A stretch of 64,000 nt of DNA, taken from positions 62,001 through 126,000 of the forward strand of contig NZ_MVHC01000008.1 in NCBI RefSeq assembly GCF_002086455.1, written 5' to 3'. This DNA comes from Mycolicibacter algericus DSM 45454 (GTDB lineage: Bacteria > Actinomycetota > Actinomycetes > Mycobacteriales > Mycobacteriaceae). Positions 9,779-18,598 of this stretch are shown here, in pieces. Within the stretch, counting starts at the first letter, position 1. Every line of letters starts with the position of its first letter. Position numbers and translations under genes: made by a program. The notes below the pieces were generated by a model. The model saw nothing but the letters and a program-made list of their open reading frames with translations. It made no database searches and was not told where the DNA came from.

Positions 9779-9787
9779 CGGGAAAGC

Positions 9788-10090
9788 TCACTCCCCGCGT
9801 AGCCGGGCCTGCAGATCCGCCCGATCGCGCCGGCGCCGCTCGCCGGCGGCGGCCATGCTCTCGGTGGCGCGCCGGCGCAGCGGGGTGAAGATCCACATAC
9901 CCAACGGCAGCGCGATGATCAGCGCCAACAGCATCGCGATGATCGGCGGGAAGTCGCTCAGGCCGACCAACCGCCCCAGCCCGTAGATCACCGCGCTCAA
10001 CACCACCACCAGCGCCAGCCGGGCAGCCGTGTACACCGCCACATCGATCACCGCACGGCCCATCCGGGGCTCACCCTCTGTCACGGTCAT
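9788..10090 (-). CDS. DUF4229 family membrane protein
   Basis: A 100-residue protein with two hydrophobic segments (VYTAARLALVVVLSAVIYGL and PIIAMLLALIIALPLGMWIF) followed by a basic tail rich in Arg, the DUF4229 pattern (Rv0531-like). Topology is probably two helices with a cytoplasmic charged C-terminus. ATG 10090 is used; an alternative ATG at 10060 would remove ten residues. It is divergent from the small membrane ORF at 10161. Confidence 0.75.
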   Translation of the reverse strand: MTVTEGEPRMGRAVIDVAVYTAARLALVVVLSAVIYGLGRLVGLSDFPPIIAMLLALIIALPLGMWIFTPLRRRATESMAAAGERRRRDRADLQARLRGE

Positions 10091-10160
10091 CAAGCCTACT
10101 GTCGGCTCAGCGAGGCTTCGGGGCCGCTAACGGTATATTCGGCGCCAGGAGGTGTCGAGA

Positions 10161-10310
10161 GTGCTCTACCTGCTCCTCATCCTGACCGTGGGGACACTGG
10201 TCTACCTCGGTCTGCGCGCCAGCCGGTCGCGGCCGAAGACGCGCGTCATCGGTCCGGATGACGATCCGGATTTCCTGTGGAAACTCAGCCAGGGCGACAA
10301 CAAGCCGTAG
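10161..10310 (+). CDS. Small single-pass membrane protein (49 aa), Rv0530A-like
   Basis: A 49-codon ORF with GTG start preceded by AGGAGG at eight bases, the best ribosome-binding site in the neighbourhood. Residues 1-20 form one hydrophobic helix (MLYLLLILTVGTLVYLGLRA), followed by a basic segment and an acidic/aromatic tail, GPDDDPDFLWKLSQGDN. Its position between the DUF4229 and ATPase genes fits Rv0530A of M. tuberculosis. Function unknown. Confidence 0.75.
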   Translation: MLYLLLILTVGTLVYLGLRASRSRPKTRVIGPDDDPDFLWKLSQGDNKP

Positions 10311-10327
10311 CGCGCTGACCGCGCTAC
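10307..10327. terminator. Compact hairpin pairing two convergent stop codons
   Basis: Perfect 8-bp stem GTAGCGCG (10307-10314) and CGCGCTAC (10320-10327) with loop CTGAC. The left arm contains the TAG of the 49-aa ORF (10308-10310) and the right arm contains, on the other strand, the TAG of the ATPase gene (10324-10326). Only 13 nt separate the genes, so the hairpin probably ends both transcripts. Confidence 0.6.
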
Positions 10328-11676
10328 ACGAAGTGCTGGTTGAACCGGTCGTCGCCCGGGAACGCCTCGGCGACCACGGCGGCCAGCTCGACCAGGGCCT
10401 CGCGGGTCTCGCGCTTGAGGCGCAGCATGTCGATCTCGGCGCCCTCCTCCAGGTGCGGGTCGAACGGCACCAGGCGCACCGCACGGCACCGCCGGGAGAA
10501 GTGGTCGACCACCTTCTGCATGTCGACCTTGCCCGACCGCGGCCGCACGGCGTTGATCACGGCGATCGAGTTGCGCACCAGCTCCTCGTGGCCGTGCGCG
10601 TCGAGCCAGTCCAGCGTCGCCGAAGCGCTGCGCGCGCCGTCGACCGAGCCGGAGCTGACCACGATCATGGTGTCTGCCTTGGACAGCACCGCCGACATGG
10701 CCGAGTGCATCAGGCCGGTGCCGCAGTCGGTGAGGACCAGGCTGTAGAACCGCTCCAGCACCTGCAGCGTGCGGGCGTAGTCCTCGGCGCTGAACGCCTC
10801 CGACACCGCCGGATCGGTCTCCGAGGCCAGCACCTCCAGCCGGCTGGGCCCCTGGTTGGTGTAGCTGCGGACGTCGCTGTAGCGCTGGATGCCGTCGGCG
10901 TCGCGCAGCAGGTGGCGCACGGTGGCCGGGGTCTCCATCGGCACCTTCTGGCTCAGCGTGCCCCGGTCCGGGTTGGCGTCCACGGCCACCACCCGGTCGC
11001 CACGGATGGAGGCGAAGGTGGCGCCCAGCGTCGCGGTGACGGTCGTCTTGCCGACGCCGCCCTTGAGCGACAGCACCGCGATCCGGTGACAGCCCTGCAG
11101 CGGCCGGTTGACCTGCACCACCAGGTCGTTGTAGCGGGCGGTCCGCGGGCTCTCCCCAACATTGATCAACTGCCCGGACAGCACATAGAGCAGTCGGCGC
11201 CAGCCCGACGTCGGCGGCGGCTTGACCTGCCGCAACAGTGAGGTGGTGGACAGATCCGAGAACGGCGCGATGGGCTCCGCCGGGCGATACGGGGCATTGC
11301 CCGCCCCGCCGGGGCTACCGGGGCCGCCGGCCTGACCGCCGTAGTAGACCGGCGGCGGGTTGTCCATCGGCTGCGGGACCCAGGTCGCCGGTCCGGGGTT
11401 CCACTGCTGTTGCTGGGCTTGGGTCTCGGTGGGCGCCGGCCATGGGTCGAGCGGTTCGGCGAACCGGCGTTCGGTGCGGAAGCCGCCGAAGGACCGGGTC
11501 ACCGAACCATCAGCACCATCAGCGCCCTCGTTCCGCTGCTGCAACGAGCCGGTGTCCGGATCACCGCTAGGGGCCTCGTCCGCCCCGGTGACCTGCTGAT
11601 ACGGCCGGAACTGGGTGGTCGGATGATCCGTCATCTCGTGGCCCTGGGTGGCGTCACCCGGTGCATGGTCGGACAC
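10324..11676 (-). CDS. MinD/ParA-like ATPase with disordered N-terminus
   Basis: About 450 residues. The first 150 are Pro/Gly/Gln-rich and low in complexity; the C-terminal 260 or so form a deviant Walker ATPase with LSLKGGVGKTTVTATLG, the switch region VVAVDANPDRGTLSQK and VLTDCGTGLMHS. This architecture resembles the EspI/Rv0530 group of mycobacterial MinD-like proteins. GTG 11676 is preferred because GGGGGAGA sits six bases upstream; an ATG 15 nt further up has no such site. It follows ccsA on the same strand after 86 nt. It may organise a membrane-associated machine (inference from the family). Confidence 0.85.
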   Translation of the reverse strand: MSDHAPGDATQGHEMTDHPTTQFRPYQQVTGADEAPSGDPDTGSLQQRNEGADGADGSVTRSFGGFRTERRFAEPLDPWPAPTETQAQQQQWNPGPATWVPQPMDNPPPVYYGGQAGGPGSPGGAGNAPYRPAEPIAPFSDLSTTSLLRQVKPPPTSGWRRLLYVLSGQLINVGESPRTARYNDLVVQVNRPLQGCHRIAVLSLKGGVGKTTVTATLGATFASIRGDRVVAVDANPDRGTLSQKVPMETPATVRHLLRDADGIQRYSDVRSYTNQGPSRLEVLASETDPAVSEAFSAEDYARTLQVLERFYSLVLTDCGTGLMHSAMSAVLSKADTMIVVSSGSVDGARSASATLDWLDAHGHEELVRNSIAVINAVRPRSGKVDMQKVVDHFSRRCRAVRLVPFDPHLEEGAEIDMLRLKRETREALVELAAVVAEAFPGDDRFNQHFV

Positions 11677-11761
11677 TGATATCTCCCCCATCAGTTGGAT
11701 CCAGTCGGTGGGCAGTAAGCGCAGGGTAGCGCAGCCGCCCTAACGCTTTCTGTCAGCAGTG

Positions 11762-12739
11762 TTAGCCGACTCCGGCATACGAGTGCAGTCCCACCGTCAC
11801 CAGATTGACGAAGAACAGGTTGAAAATCATCGCCACGAAGCCAGCGACGTTGATCCAAGCCGCCTTGTAATCGCGCCACCCGGCCGTCGACCTGGCATGC
11901 AAATAGGCGGCGTAGATGACCCAGGCGACGAAGGAGACCGTCTCCTTCGGGTCCCAGCCCCAGTAGCGGCCCCAGGCACCTTCGGCCCAGATTGCGCCGA
12001 AGATCACGCCGAAACCGAACACCGGGAACGCGAAGATGGTCGTCCGGTAGGCGATGCGGTCCAGGGTTTGCGCGTCCGGCAACCGGCGCACCATCCGGGC
12101 CAGCGCACCGGGCGCGTCGGGGTCGCTCAGCCGCGTCGATCGCACCAGGAACAGGATGCTGGCCACCCCGGCGACCAGGAACACTCCGGAGCCGATGCTG
12201 ACCACCGACACGTGGATCGGCAGCCAGTAGGACTGCAGCGCCGGCATCACCGGGGCGGCGGTGGCATAAAGCCAGCGCCCGGAGATTGTGAGCAGGATCA
12301 GCACCGGCAGCAGCACGAACACCCACAGGCTGCGGTATTGCGGGCGGCGCAGCGCGACCGCGGCGGCCAGCAGGCCGGAGAAGCAGGTCAGGTTGATGAA
12401 CTCGTACATGTTGCCCCACGGCGGGCGCAGCGTGGCGGCGCCGCGGAACACGATGCAGGCCAGCAGCAGCGCGATGCCCAGGTAGACCAGGGCCAGCCCG
12501 GCCCGGCCCACCCGCTCGTCGAACGGCCGCCGGGGCGCCGGCACCACCACGCCGGGGGTGGCGCTGTCGGCGCTGACCTTCCCGGCCGGTACCAGCTCGG
12601 CCCCGGCGGAGCTGCGAGCGCGGCTGTAGGCCAGTTCGACGGCCAGCAGCAGCAGCGCGATCACCAGCACGACCAGCGCCGAGGTGAACGCCCAATCGGA
12701 GTAGCGCGCCAGCCCGACGTCGATATGGGTGCTATTCAT
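11762..12739 (-). CDS. ccsA: Cytochrome c biogenesis protein CcsA (haem handling, System II)
   Basis: Polytopic membrane protein (325 aa, about eight helices) carrying the tryptophan-rich WWD-type motif WGRYWGWDPKETVSFVAW that presents haem for attachment to apocytochrome c outside the membrane. Conserved His residues lie in WLPIHVSVVSIGSG and in the last helices. The ATG begins directly after the resB stop with no gap, so the two subunits of the ResBC/CcsBA synthase are translated together. Last gene of the hemL-to-ccsA operon. Confidence 0.95.
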   Translation of the reverse strand: MNSTHIDVGLARYSDWAFTSALVVLVIALLLLAVELAYSRARSSAGAELVPAGKVSADSATPGVVVPAPRRPFDERVGRAGLALVYLGIALLLACIVFRGAATLRPPWGNMYEFINLTCFSGLLAAAVALRRPQYRSLWVFVLLPVLILLTISGRWLYATAAPVMPALQSYWLPIHVSVVSIGSGVFLVAGVASILFLVRSTRLSDPDAPGALARMVRRLPDAQTLDRIAYRTTIFAFPVFGFGVIFGAIWAEGAWGRYWGWDPKETVSFVAWVIYAAYLHARSTAGWRDYKAAWINVAGFVAMIFNLFFVNLVTVGLHSYAGVG

Positions 12740-14395
12740 CTAGTCCTCCTTGCCGGTGTCGAACCCGGCCAGCAATCGCGTGGTCAGTCGCTCGAACTCG
12801 TCACCCCAGCCGGAGTTGTCGGTGCGTGCCAGGCCGCCCAGCTCGACGTTGACGGTACCGGCCTGCCGCGTCGGCTCCGCGGTGATCCGGATCCAGATCC
12901 GGCGGCGGCGCACCACCAGCGACACCACCAGGCCGGCCATCATCGTCATCGCGAACACCAGCACCCAGATGTCGGCCGGGTCGTGGGACACCTGGATGTT
13001 GACGAACGGCACCGCGCCGTCGAACCGCACCAGGGTGCCGTCGTCAAGGCGGATGTGCTCACCGGCCTTCAGGTTGGACCGGGCCACCTTGGTCATCCGG
13101 CCCTGGTGGATCAGCCGGGAGTCCAGCGTGAACAGTCCCTGCGGACGGCCGGTGTCCAGGCCGGTGTCACCGCGGTAGACGTCGATGGCCACGGCGGGAT
13201 CGCGCAGCGCCGGGAACGCCGACGACAGCAGTTTGTTGTCGAGTTCCTCGGTCGGCGCGAACAGCCCCTGGATGCCGATCTGGTGTTTGCGCCGCTCGCC
13301 CGGATCGGGATAGGTCCCGGCCGGCGGGTCGAAGCGCATGGCGCCCGACGACAGCAGGGTCAGCGGGTTGTCGGGACGGAACTGCACCGTCTGGGTGCGG
13401 GTCTGCCCGTCGGGGAAGATCACGGTGAAGGTGGGCGCATAGCCGTGGCCCTGCAGGTAGGCCCGCACGCCGCCCACCCGCAGCGGATGGTTGACCTCCA
13501 GCAGGTACGGGCGCCACTGGTCGGTGCTCAGATCATCGCCGACCTGGTAGTCGATGTGCGCGGTATACGCGGTGGCCAACCCGGAGTCCAGGTAGTTGGC
13601 GTCGAAGTCGTGGACCCGGATGCACATCGGGTGCAGTCGGGTGCCGTCGACGGTGGTGCCGGCGCGGAACGAGTCGAACGCCGCCGGTGACGCCGAACAG
13701 AACCCCGGACCGCCGTCGGCGATGACCATCACGTTTCCCTCGTAGCCGAACAGCCGGCCGGCCGCGACCGCGGCCAGCAGGCCCAGCAGCGCGAAATGGA
13801 AGGTGAGGTTGCCGAACTCGCGCAGATAGCCCTTCTCCGCGGAGATCTCGACGGTGCTTTCAGCCGTGCGGGTGATGCGCCGCCAGCCCCGCAGCCGCCC
13901 GGCCAGCTCGGCGCCGAGCTCGTCGGGATCGCCGACCAGCTGCGCCTCGGCGTGCTTGGGAAGCCGGGCCAGGTTGCGCGGCGCGGGGACCGGGGTGGCG
14001 CGCAGGTTGCGCAGGTGCTCGAGGGTCCGCGGGGTCAGGCAGCCGACCAGCGAGATGCACAGCAGCACGTAGATGGCGGTGAACCAGAAACTGGAGAAGA
14101 CGTCGAACGCCTCCAACTCGTCCAGCCACGGCCCCAGCACCGGGTGCAGCGCCAGGTACTCATCGACTTTGGCGGCGTTGAGGTTTCGTTGCGGCAGCAG
14201 CGCCCCGGGGATGGCGGCCAGCGCGAGGAGGAACAGCAGCACCAGCGCGGTGCCCATGGAGGTCAGCGCACGCCAGGTGTTGCGCAGCAGCGCGAGCAGG
14301 CGCGAAAGCCCCTTGAAGCGCGCCGTTTTGGGGGCTTTGGTGTCTGCTCGCGGGGGTGATGTGGTGGTTCCCGCCGGCGGGGGTGACGTAACCAT
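12740..14395 (-). CDS. resB: Cytochrome c biogenesis protein ResB/Ccs1
   Basis: 551 residues: a Pro/Thr-rich cytoplasmic start, membrane helices near residues 50 (ALVLLFLLALAAIPGALLP), 110 and 180, a long extracytoplasmic domain (around 200-455) and a last helix, WVLVFAMTMMAGLVVSLVV. This is the ResB architecture; the protein pairs with CcsA to form the haem lyase. Its ATG shares one base with the ccdA stop (TGATG), and ccsA starts directly after its stop. Confidence 0.93.
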   Translation of the reverse strand: MVTSPPPAGTTTSPPRADTKAPKTARFKGLSRLLALLRNTWRALTSMGTALVLLFLLALAAIPGALLPQRNLNAAKVDEYLALHPVLGPWLDELEAFDVFSSFWFTAIYVLLCISLVGCLTPRTLEHLRNLRATPVPAPRNLARLPKHAEAQLVGDPDELGAELAGRLRGWRRITRTAESTVEISAEKGYLREFGNLTFHFALLGLLAAVAAGRLFGYEGNVMVIADGGPGFCSASPAAFDSFRAGTTVDGTRLHPMCIRVHDFDANYLDSGLATAYTAHIDYQVGDDLSTDQWRPYLLEVNHPLRVGGVRAYLQGHGYAPTFTVIFPDGQTRTQTVQFRPDNPLTLLSSGAMRFDPPAGTYPDPGERRKHQIGIQGLFAPTEELDNKLLSSAFPALRDPAVAIDVYRGDTGLDTGRPQGLFTLDSRLIHQGRMTKVARSNLKAGEHIRLDDGTLVRFDGAVPFVNIQVSHDPADIWVLVFAMTMMAGLVVSLVVRRRRIWIRITAEPTRQAGTVNVELGGLARTDNSGWGDEFERLTTRLLAGFDTGKED

Positions 14396-15183
14396 CAGAT
14401 CGGCAGCCTGACATCGGAGATCAGCCCGTCACGCACCGCGGCCACGAAGTGGCCCCAGGCGCCGGTGACCAACGCCAATCCGACCGCGATCAGCAGCACC
14501 CCGCCCAGGATCTGGATGGTCCGGGTGTGCCGGCGCAGCCAGCCCAGTCCGGCCACCGCGCTGGCCGAGCCGAAGGCCAGCGCCACGAACGGGATGCCCA
14601 GCCCCAGGCAGTAGGCGATCACCAGCACCACCCCGCGGGCCACGCCGGAGCCGTCGGTGGCCGAGGCGACCGCGATCACCCCGGTCAGGGTCGGCCCCAG
14701 GCACGGTGTCCAGCCCAGCGCGAACACCGCTCCCAACAGTGGCGCGCCCAGCACCGTCGAGAGCTGCCGCGGGTTGAAGCGGACCTGGCGTTGCAGCGCC
14801 GGCACGAAGCCGATGAACACCAGTCCCATCGCGATGGTTACCACACCGCCGATCCGCTCCAGCAGCACCTGGTTGCTGATCAGCGTGGTGGTCATGCCGA
14901 GCACGGCGATCGAGCCCAGCAGGAACACCGCGGTGAACCCGGCGACGAACAGTGCCGCCGACCCCGCCACCCGCCACCTCGCCGCCGGTGGGGCTTTCAG
15001 CGGGCCGCCGCCGGGTTGTTCTGCTCGCTCCTCGATACCGACCACCGCCGCCAGGTACGACAAGTAGCCCGGCACCAGCGGCACGACGCACGGCGAGGCG
15101 AAGGACACCAGTCCGGCCAGCGCCGACACCGCGACGGCCAGCAGCAGTGGGCCGGTGGTGGCGATCGCGGTCAGGCTGCTCAC
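14395..15183 (-). CDS. ccdA: Thiol-disulfide transmembrane electron carrier CcdA
   Basis: 262 residues with six to seven helices and the two membrane-embedded cysteines of CcdA/DsbD-beta: one in SFASPCVVPLVPGYLSYLA near residue 32, the other in GWTPCLGPTLTGVIA. It passes electrons from cytoplasmic thioredoxin across the membrane to reduce apocytochrome c thiols through the lipoprotein encoded next door. GTG start overlapping the TGA of the thioredoxin-like gene by 4 nt (GTGA). Confidence 0.95.
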   Translation of the reverse strand: MSSLTAIATTGPLLLAVAVSALAGLVSFASPCVVPLVPGYLSYLAAVVGIEERAEQPGGGPLKAPPAARWRVAGSAALFVAGFTAVFLLGSIAVLGMTTTLISNQVLLERIGGVVTIAMGLVFIGFVPALQRQVRFNPRQLSTVLGAPLLGAVFALGWTPCLGPTLTGVIAVASATDGSGVARGVVLVIAYCLGLGIPFVALAFGSASAVAGLGWLRRHTRTIQILGGVLLIAVGLALVTGAWGHFVAAVRDGLISDVRLPI

Positions 15184-15797
15184 CGCGGCGCCCCGGTGCT
15201 TTCAGCGCTTTCAACGCTTTCTGAGACCAGCCGCGCCACTACCGGCTGCAGGTCTTCGGCGAGCACCTCGCGCAGGAACACCGCCGCCACCCGGTGTTGC
15301 CGGTCGAGCACCATGGTCGCCGGGATGACCGATGACGGAAACCGGCCGCCGAAGGCGATCATGGTGCGCATCGCCGGGTCGTAGATCGACGGATAGGTGA
15401 TGTTGCGGTCGGTGATGAAGTCACGAGGCGCCTGCGGTTCGGGGTCGCGGACGTCGATACCCAGGAACGCCACTCCTTGCGAGCGGGTGTCGTCGTAAAC
15501 CTTTTGCAGCTGGGAGATCTCGGTGCGACACGGACCGCACCACTGCCCCCACACGTTGAGGACGACGACCTTGCCGGCGAAGTCGTCGACGCCGATGGTG
15601 CGCGATGGGTCCATCAGGTCGGGCCCGGAGATCGGGCCGGGCTTCCCACGATCGGCCGGCGGGTCGTAGAAGATGTCGGTCTTGCCGCCGGGCGAGACGA
15701 ACTCGAAGGTGCCGCCGTGAGTGACGGCGTCGTCACCGGTCGAGCAGCCCGAGACCAGGGCGGCCGCCACCACCCCGGCGATCAGCACCGCCCGCAT
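15180..15797 (-). CDS. Thioredoxin-like lipoprotein (ResA/TlpA type)
   Basis: 205 residues. The N-terminus MRAVLIAGVVAAALVSGCS is a lipoprotein signal with lipobox VSGC, so the mature protein should be anchored outside the membrane. The thioredoxin fold carries the active-site motif WGQWCGPCRTEI and the cis-Pro region SSVIPATMVLDRQHRV. It is the expected partner of CcdA for keeping apocytochrome c cysteines reduced. The gene starts 2 nt beyond the phosphoglycerate mutase stop and overlaps ccdA. Corresponds to Rv0526. Confidence 0.92.
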   Translation of the reverse strand: MRAVLIAGVVAAALVSGCSTGDDAVTHGGTFEFVSPGGKTDIFYDPPADRGKPGPISGPDLMDPSRTIGVDDFAGKVVVLNVWGQWCGPCRTEISQLQKVYDDTRSQGVAFLGIDVRDPEPQAPRDFITDRNITYPSIYDPAMRTMIAFGGRFPSSVIPATMVLDRQHRVAAVFLREVLAEDLQPVVARLVSESVESAESTGAPR

Positions 15798-15799
15798 CG

Positions 15800-16402
15800 T
15801 CAGCCGCCGGACGGGACACGGTAGTCGACGTCGACCAGCCGATCACCGTCATAGATCAGCGTGGTCACCGAGCCCACATCGCACTGGCGCCGGCGCGGAT
15901 CGTGCCAGAGCCGGTTGCCGCTGAGGTGCTGCCGCACCGTCCACACCGGCAGCTGGTGGCTGACGCACACCACCTCGTGACCGGTGGCACGGGACCGTGC
16001 CTTGTCCACCGCGGTGGCCATCCGCGCGGCGATGTCGGCATACGGTTCGCCCCAGGTCGGGGTGAGCGGGTTGCGCAGATGCCACCAGTATCGCGGGTTG
16101 CGCCAGGCGCCGTCACCGGGTGAAACCCGTTTGCCCTCGAAGACGTTGGTCGACTCGATGAGATTGTCGTCGGTGTCGACCGGCAGGTCGTGTCGGGCGG
16201 CGATCGGCGCGGCGGTCTCCTGGGCGCGCTGCAGCGGCGAGGCGATGACGGCGACGATGTCGGCATCGGCCAGCATCTCAGCGGCGGCGACGGCCTGGGC
16301 CCGGCCGGTGTCAGACAGCCGGAAACCCGGGATGCGGCCGTAGAGAATGCCGCCGGGGTTGTGGACCTCGCCGTGGCGGATCAGGTGTACGCGGGTCTGC
16401 AT
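15800..16402 (-). CDS. Histidine phosphatase / phosphoglycerate mutase-like protein
   Basis: 200 residues with the branch-2-free histidine phosphatase core: LIRHGEVHNP at the start (phospho-acceptor His), IASPLQRAQETA, and the second catalytic His in VVCVSHQLPVWTVRQ. Substrate unknown; mycobacterial members act on small phosphate esters more often than as true glycolytic mutases. The ATG shares one base with the hemL stop, so it is translationally coupled within the haem/cytochrome operon (Rv0525 position). Confidence 0.9.
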   Translation of the reverse strand: MQTRVHLIRHGEVHNPGGILYGRIPGFRLSDTGRAQAVAAAEMLADADIVAVIASPLQRAQETAAPIAARHDLPVDTDDNLIESTNVFEGKRVSPGDGAWRNPRYWWHLRNPLTPTWGEPYADIAARMATAVDKARSRATGHEVVCVSHQLPVWTVRQHLSGNRLWHDPRRRQCDVGSVTTLIYDGDRLVDVDYRVPSGG

Positions 16403-17721
16403 CAGGGTTTCGGCTCTCCGGTGGTGGCGGCGGCGCGGGCGGCGGCCGGCAGTGCCGCGGCGATCCGTTCGAACGCCGCGTCGCTGAGCGCAGCCGAGAC
16501 GAACCAGGCCTCGAAGGCGCTGCAGGGCGGGTAGACGCCGGCATCGAGCAATGCGTGGAAGAACGCCCGGAACCGCCAGGTCTGGCTGGCCTTGGCGGTG
16601 GCGAAATCGGTGACCGGCTGCTCGGCGAAGAACACGCTGAACATATTGCCGGCACGCGGAATCTGGTGCGGCACACCGGCGTCGGTCAACGCTTGCGACA
16701 GCAGCGCGGTCAGCCGGTCGGCGTTCTCATCGAGGGCGGCGTAGACGTCGGCGTCCGCGGCACGCAGCGTGGCCAGCCCGGCAGCGACCGCCACCGGGTT
16801 CCCGGACAGCGTGCCGGCCTGATAGACCGGCCCCAGCGGTGCCAGCCGGTCCATCACCTCCGCCCGGCCGCCGAACGCCGCGGCCGGCAACCCGCCGCTG
16901 ATCACCTTGCCGAAGGTGAACAGGTCGGCATCCACCGGATCGAGCCCGTACCAGCCACTGGCGCTGACCCGAAAGCCGGTCATCACCTCATCGACGATCA
17001 GCAGCGCTCCGTGTTCGCTCGCGATCGCCCGCAGCTCGGCGTTGAAGCCGGGCGCCGGCGCCACCACGCCCATGTTGCCGGGGCTGGCCTCGGTGATGAC
17101 CGCCGCGATCTGATCACCGAACTCGCTGAACGCTGCGCGCACCGCAGCAACGTCGTTGTAGGGCAACACGATGGTGTCGGCGGCGGTGGCACCGGTGACG
17201 CCCGGCGACGACGGCAGCCCCAGGGTGGCCACCCCGGAGCCGGCGTCGGCCAGCAGCGCGTCGACGTGGCCGTGGTAGCAGCCGGAGAATTTGACGACCT
17301 TGGGCCGGCCGGTGAAGCCGCGGGCCAGCCGCAACGCGCTCATGGTGGCCTCGGTGCCGGAGTTGACCAGCCGGATCTTGCTCACCGCCGGCACCCGGGC
17401 GACGATCTCGGCGGCCAGCTCGGTCTCGGTGCGCGTCGGCGCCCCGAATGACAGACCGCCGCCGGCGGCCTGTCGGACCGCGTCGACGACCGCCGGATGG
17501 GCATGGCCGAGGATCATCGGGCCCCAGGAGCAGACCAGGTCGACGTAGCGGTTGCCGTCGGCGTCGGTGAGCCAGCAGCCCTGGGCGCGGTCGATGAACG
17601 GCGGGGTGCCGCCGACGGCGGCGAAGGCGCGGACCGGTGAGTTCACCCCGCCTGGGGTGACCGCGCAGGCCTGCTCGAACAGCCGCGCGGATGCCGCCGT
17701 GACACGATCCGCACCAACCAC
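16402..17721 (-). CDS. hemL: Glutamate-1-semialdehyde 2,1-aminomutase
   Basis: PLP enzyme making 5-aminolevulinate in the C5 haem pathway, the step after HemA. It has [10 protein letters not shown] near the start, the [18 protein letters not shown] block, [18 protein letters not shown] for PLP phosphate, DEVMTGFR and the Schiff-base Lys in [21 protein letters not shown] 17721 is chosen because the residues after it match the known HemL N-terminus ([18 protein letters not shown]); the frame stays open to 17937 but that part does not resemble the family. No strong ribosome-binding site precedes it. First gene of the coupled operon; the other hem genes are 18 kb away. Confidence 0.95.
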   Translation of the reverse strand: MVGADRVTAASARLFEQACAVTPGGVNSPVRAFAAVGGTPPFIDRAQGCWLTDADGNRYVDLVCSWGPMILGHAHPAVVDAVRQAAGGGLSFGAPTRTETELAAEIVARVPAVSKIRLVNSGTEATMSALRLARGFTGRPKVVKFSGCYHGHVDALLADAGSGVATLGLPSSPGVTGATAADTIVLPYNDVAAVRAAFSEFGDQIAAVITEASPGNMGVVAPAPGFNAELRAIASEHGALLIVDEVMTGFRVSASGWYGLDPVDADLFTFGKVISGGLPAAAFGGRAEVMDRLAPLGPVYQAGTLSGNPVAVAAGLATLRAADADVYAALDENADRLTALLSQALTDAGVPHQIPRAGNMFSVFFAEQPVTDFATAKASQTWRFRAFFHALLDAGVYPPCSAFEAWFVSAALSDAAFERIAAALPAAARAAATTGEPKP

Positions 17722-17806
17722 GACGACCAGTGTCCCAGCTCGCGCGGCTCCGCCGACTACAGGGTGTAGTTGACGGGGGTTGAGGTGATCGTGCGCTCGG
17801 GGTTGG

Positions 17807-18199
17807 ATGACCATCATGCAACTACCGCAACGGCTGGCCCGGTTCAACCGGCATGTCACCAACCCGATCCAGCGGATGTGGGCCGGCTGGACGCCTTCAT
17901 TCGGCATCCTCGAGCACGTCGGCCGACGCTCCGGCAAGCCCTACCGCACCCCGCTGAGCGTGTTCAGCACCGACGACGGGGTGGCGATCCTGCTCACCTA
18001 CGGCCCGGACCGGGACTGGCTGAAGAACATCATCGCCGCCGGTGGCGGCAGAATGCGCCGCCACGGCAAGACCTTCGCGGTGAGCAACCCGCAGGTGGTC
18101 ACCAAAGCCGAGGCGGCGCAGCACGTGCGCGGCCGGGCCCAGGCGGTCTTCGCGCGGCTGCCGTTCGAGCAGGCGGTGCTGCTGACCAGGCTGGACTGA
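17807..18199 (+). CDS. Deazaflavin (F420)-dependent nitroreductase-fold protein, copy 1
   Basis: 130 residues of the Ddn/DUF385 family (split beta-barrel, F420H2-binding). Signature segments are [19 protein letters not shown] and [19 protein letters not shown]. The start may be ATG 17807 or ATG 17816. It is divergent from hemL, as Rv0523c is. The next gene, beginning 2 nt after this stop, is a clear paralogue. Likely acts on quinones or other hydrophobic acceptors (known for Ddn, inferred here). Confidence 0.88.
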   Translation: MTIMQLPQRLARFNRHVTNPIQRMWAGWTPSFGILEHVGRRSGKPYRTPLSVFSTDDGVAILLTYGPDRDWLKNIIAAGGGRMRRHGKTFAVSNPQVVTKAEAAQHVRGRAQAVFARLPFEQAVLLTRLD

Positions 18200-18201
18200 G
18201 G

Positions 18202-18582
18202 ATGCAGTTCTCCGAGCGACGCGCCCGGTTCAACCGGGTGGTGACCAATCCGCTGTTCCGCCCGATCTCGGGCTGGGTGCCGATGTGGTCGATCATCGAG
18301 CACACCGGCCGTCGCTCCGGTGCGACGTACCGCACCCCGGTCTCGATGTTCCACACCGCCGACGGCGTCGCGGTGCTGCTGCCCTACGGCACCGGCCGGG
18401 ACTGGGTGAAGAACCTTCAGGCCGCCAACGGCGGGCGAGCCAAGATGGGTGGCAAGACCTTTGCCGTCACCAACCCGCGGGTGGTGCCGACCGGCGAAGC
18501 CGCCGGGCTGCTGAAGTCGCCGTGGCGCCAACTGCTCGGGCGCGCCGGCGTGGCGCACACCCTGCTGCTGGACCGGGCCTGA
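18202..18582 (+). CDS. Deazaflavin (F420)-dependent nitroreductase-fold protein, copy 2
   Basis: 126 residues, aligned along its length with the preceding protein: ARFNRVVTNPLFRPISGW against [18 protein letters not shown], and IEHTGRRSGATYRTPVSMF against [19 protein letters not shown]. It also keeps YGTGRDWVKNLQAANGG. The ATG at 18202 follows GAGG and starts 2 nt after the first copy ends, so the pair is surely co-transcribed and arose by tandem duplication followed by divergence. Confidence 0.88.
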   Translation: MQFSERRARFNRVVTNPLFRPISGWVPMWSIIEHTGRRSGATYRTPVSMFHTADGVAVLLPYGTGRDWVKNLQAANGGRAKMGGKTFAVTNPRVVPTGEAAGLLKSPWRQLLGRAGVAHTLLLDRA

Positions 18583-18598
18583 CGCCGGCGGCGCGTCA
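18580..18598. terminator. Hairpin pairing convergent stop codons
   Basis: TGACGC (18580-18585) pairs with GCGTCA (18593-18598) around a 7-nt loop. The TGA in the left arm is the stop of the second nitroreductase-fold gene; the TCA in the right arm is the stop of the PGRS-like gene on the other strand. Short, GC-rich, no T run; candidate bidirectional terminator. Confidence 0.45.

Noticed and set aside
11759-13690. A 643-codon plus-strand frame opposite ccsA and resB
   Set aside because: The opposite strand encodes well-recognised cytochrome c biogenesis proteins joined without gap; the antisense frame is Arg/Gln/His-rich noise.
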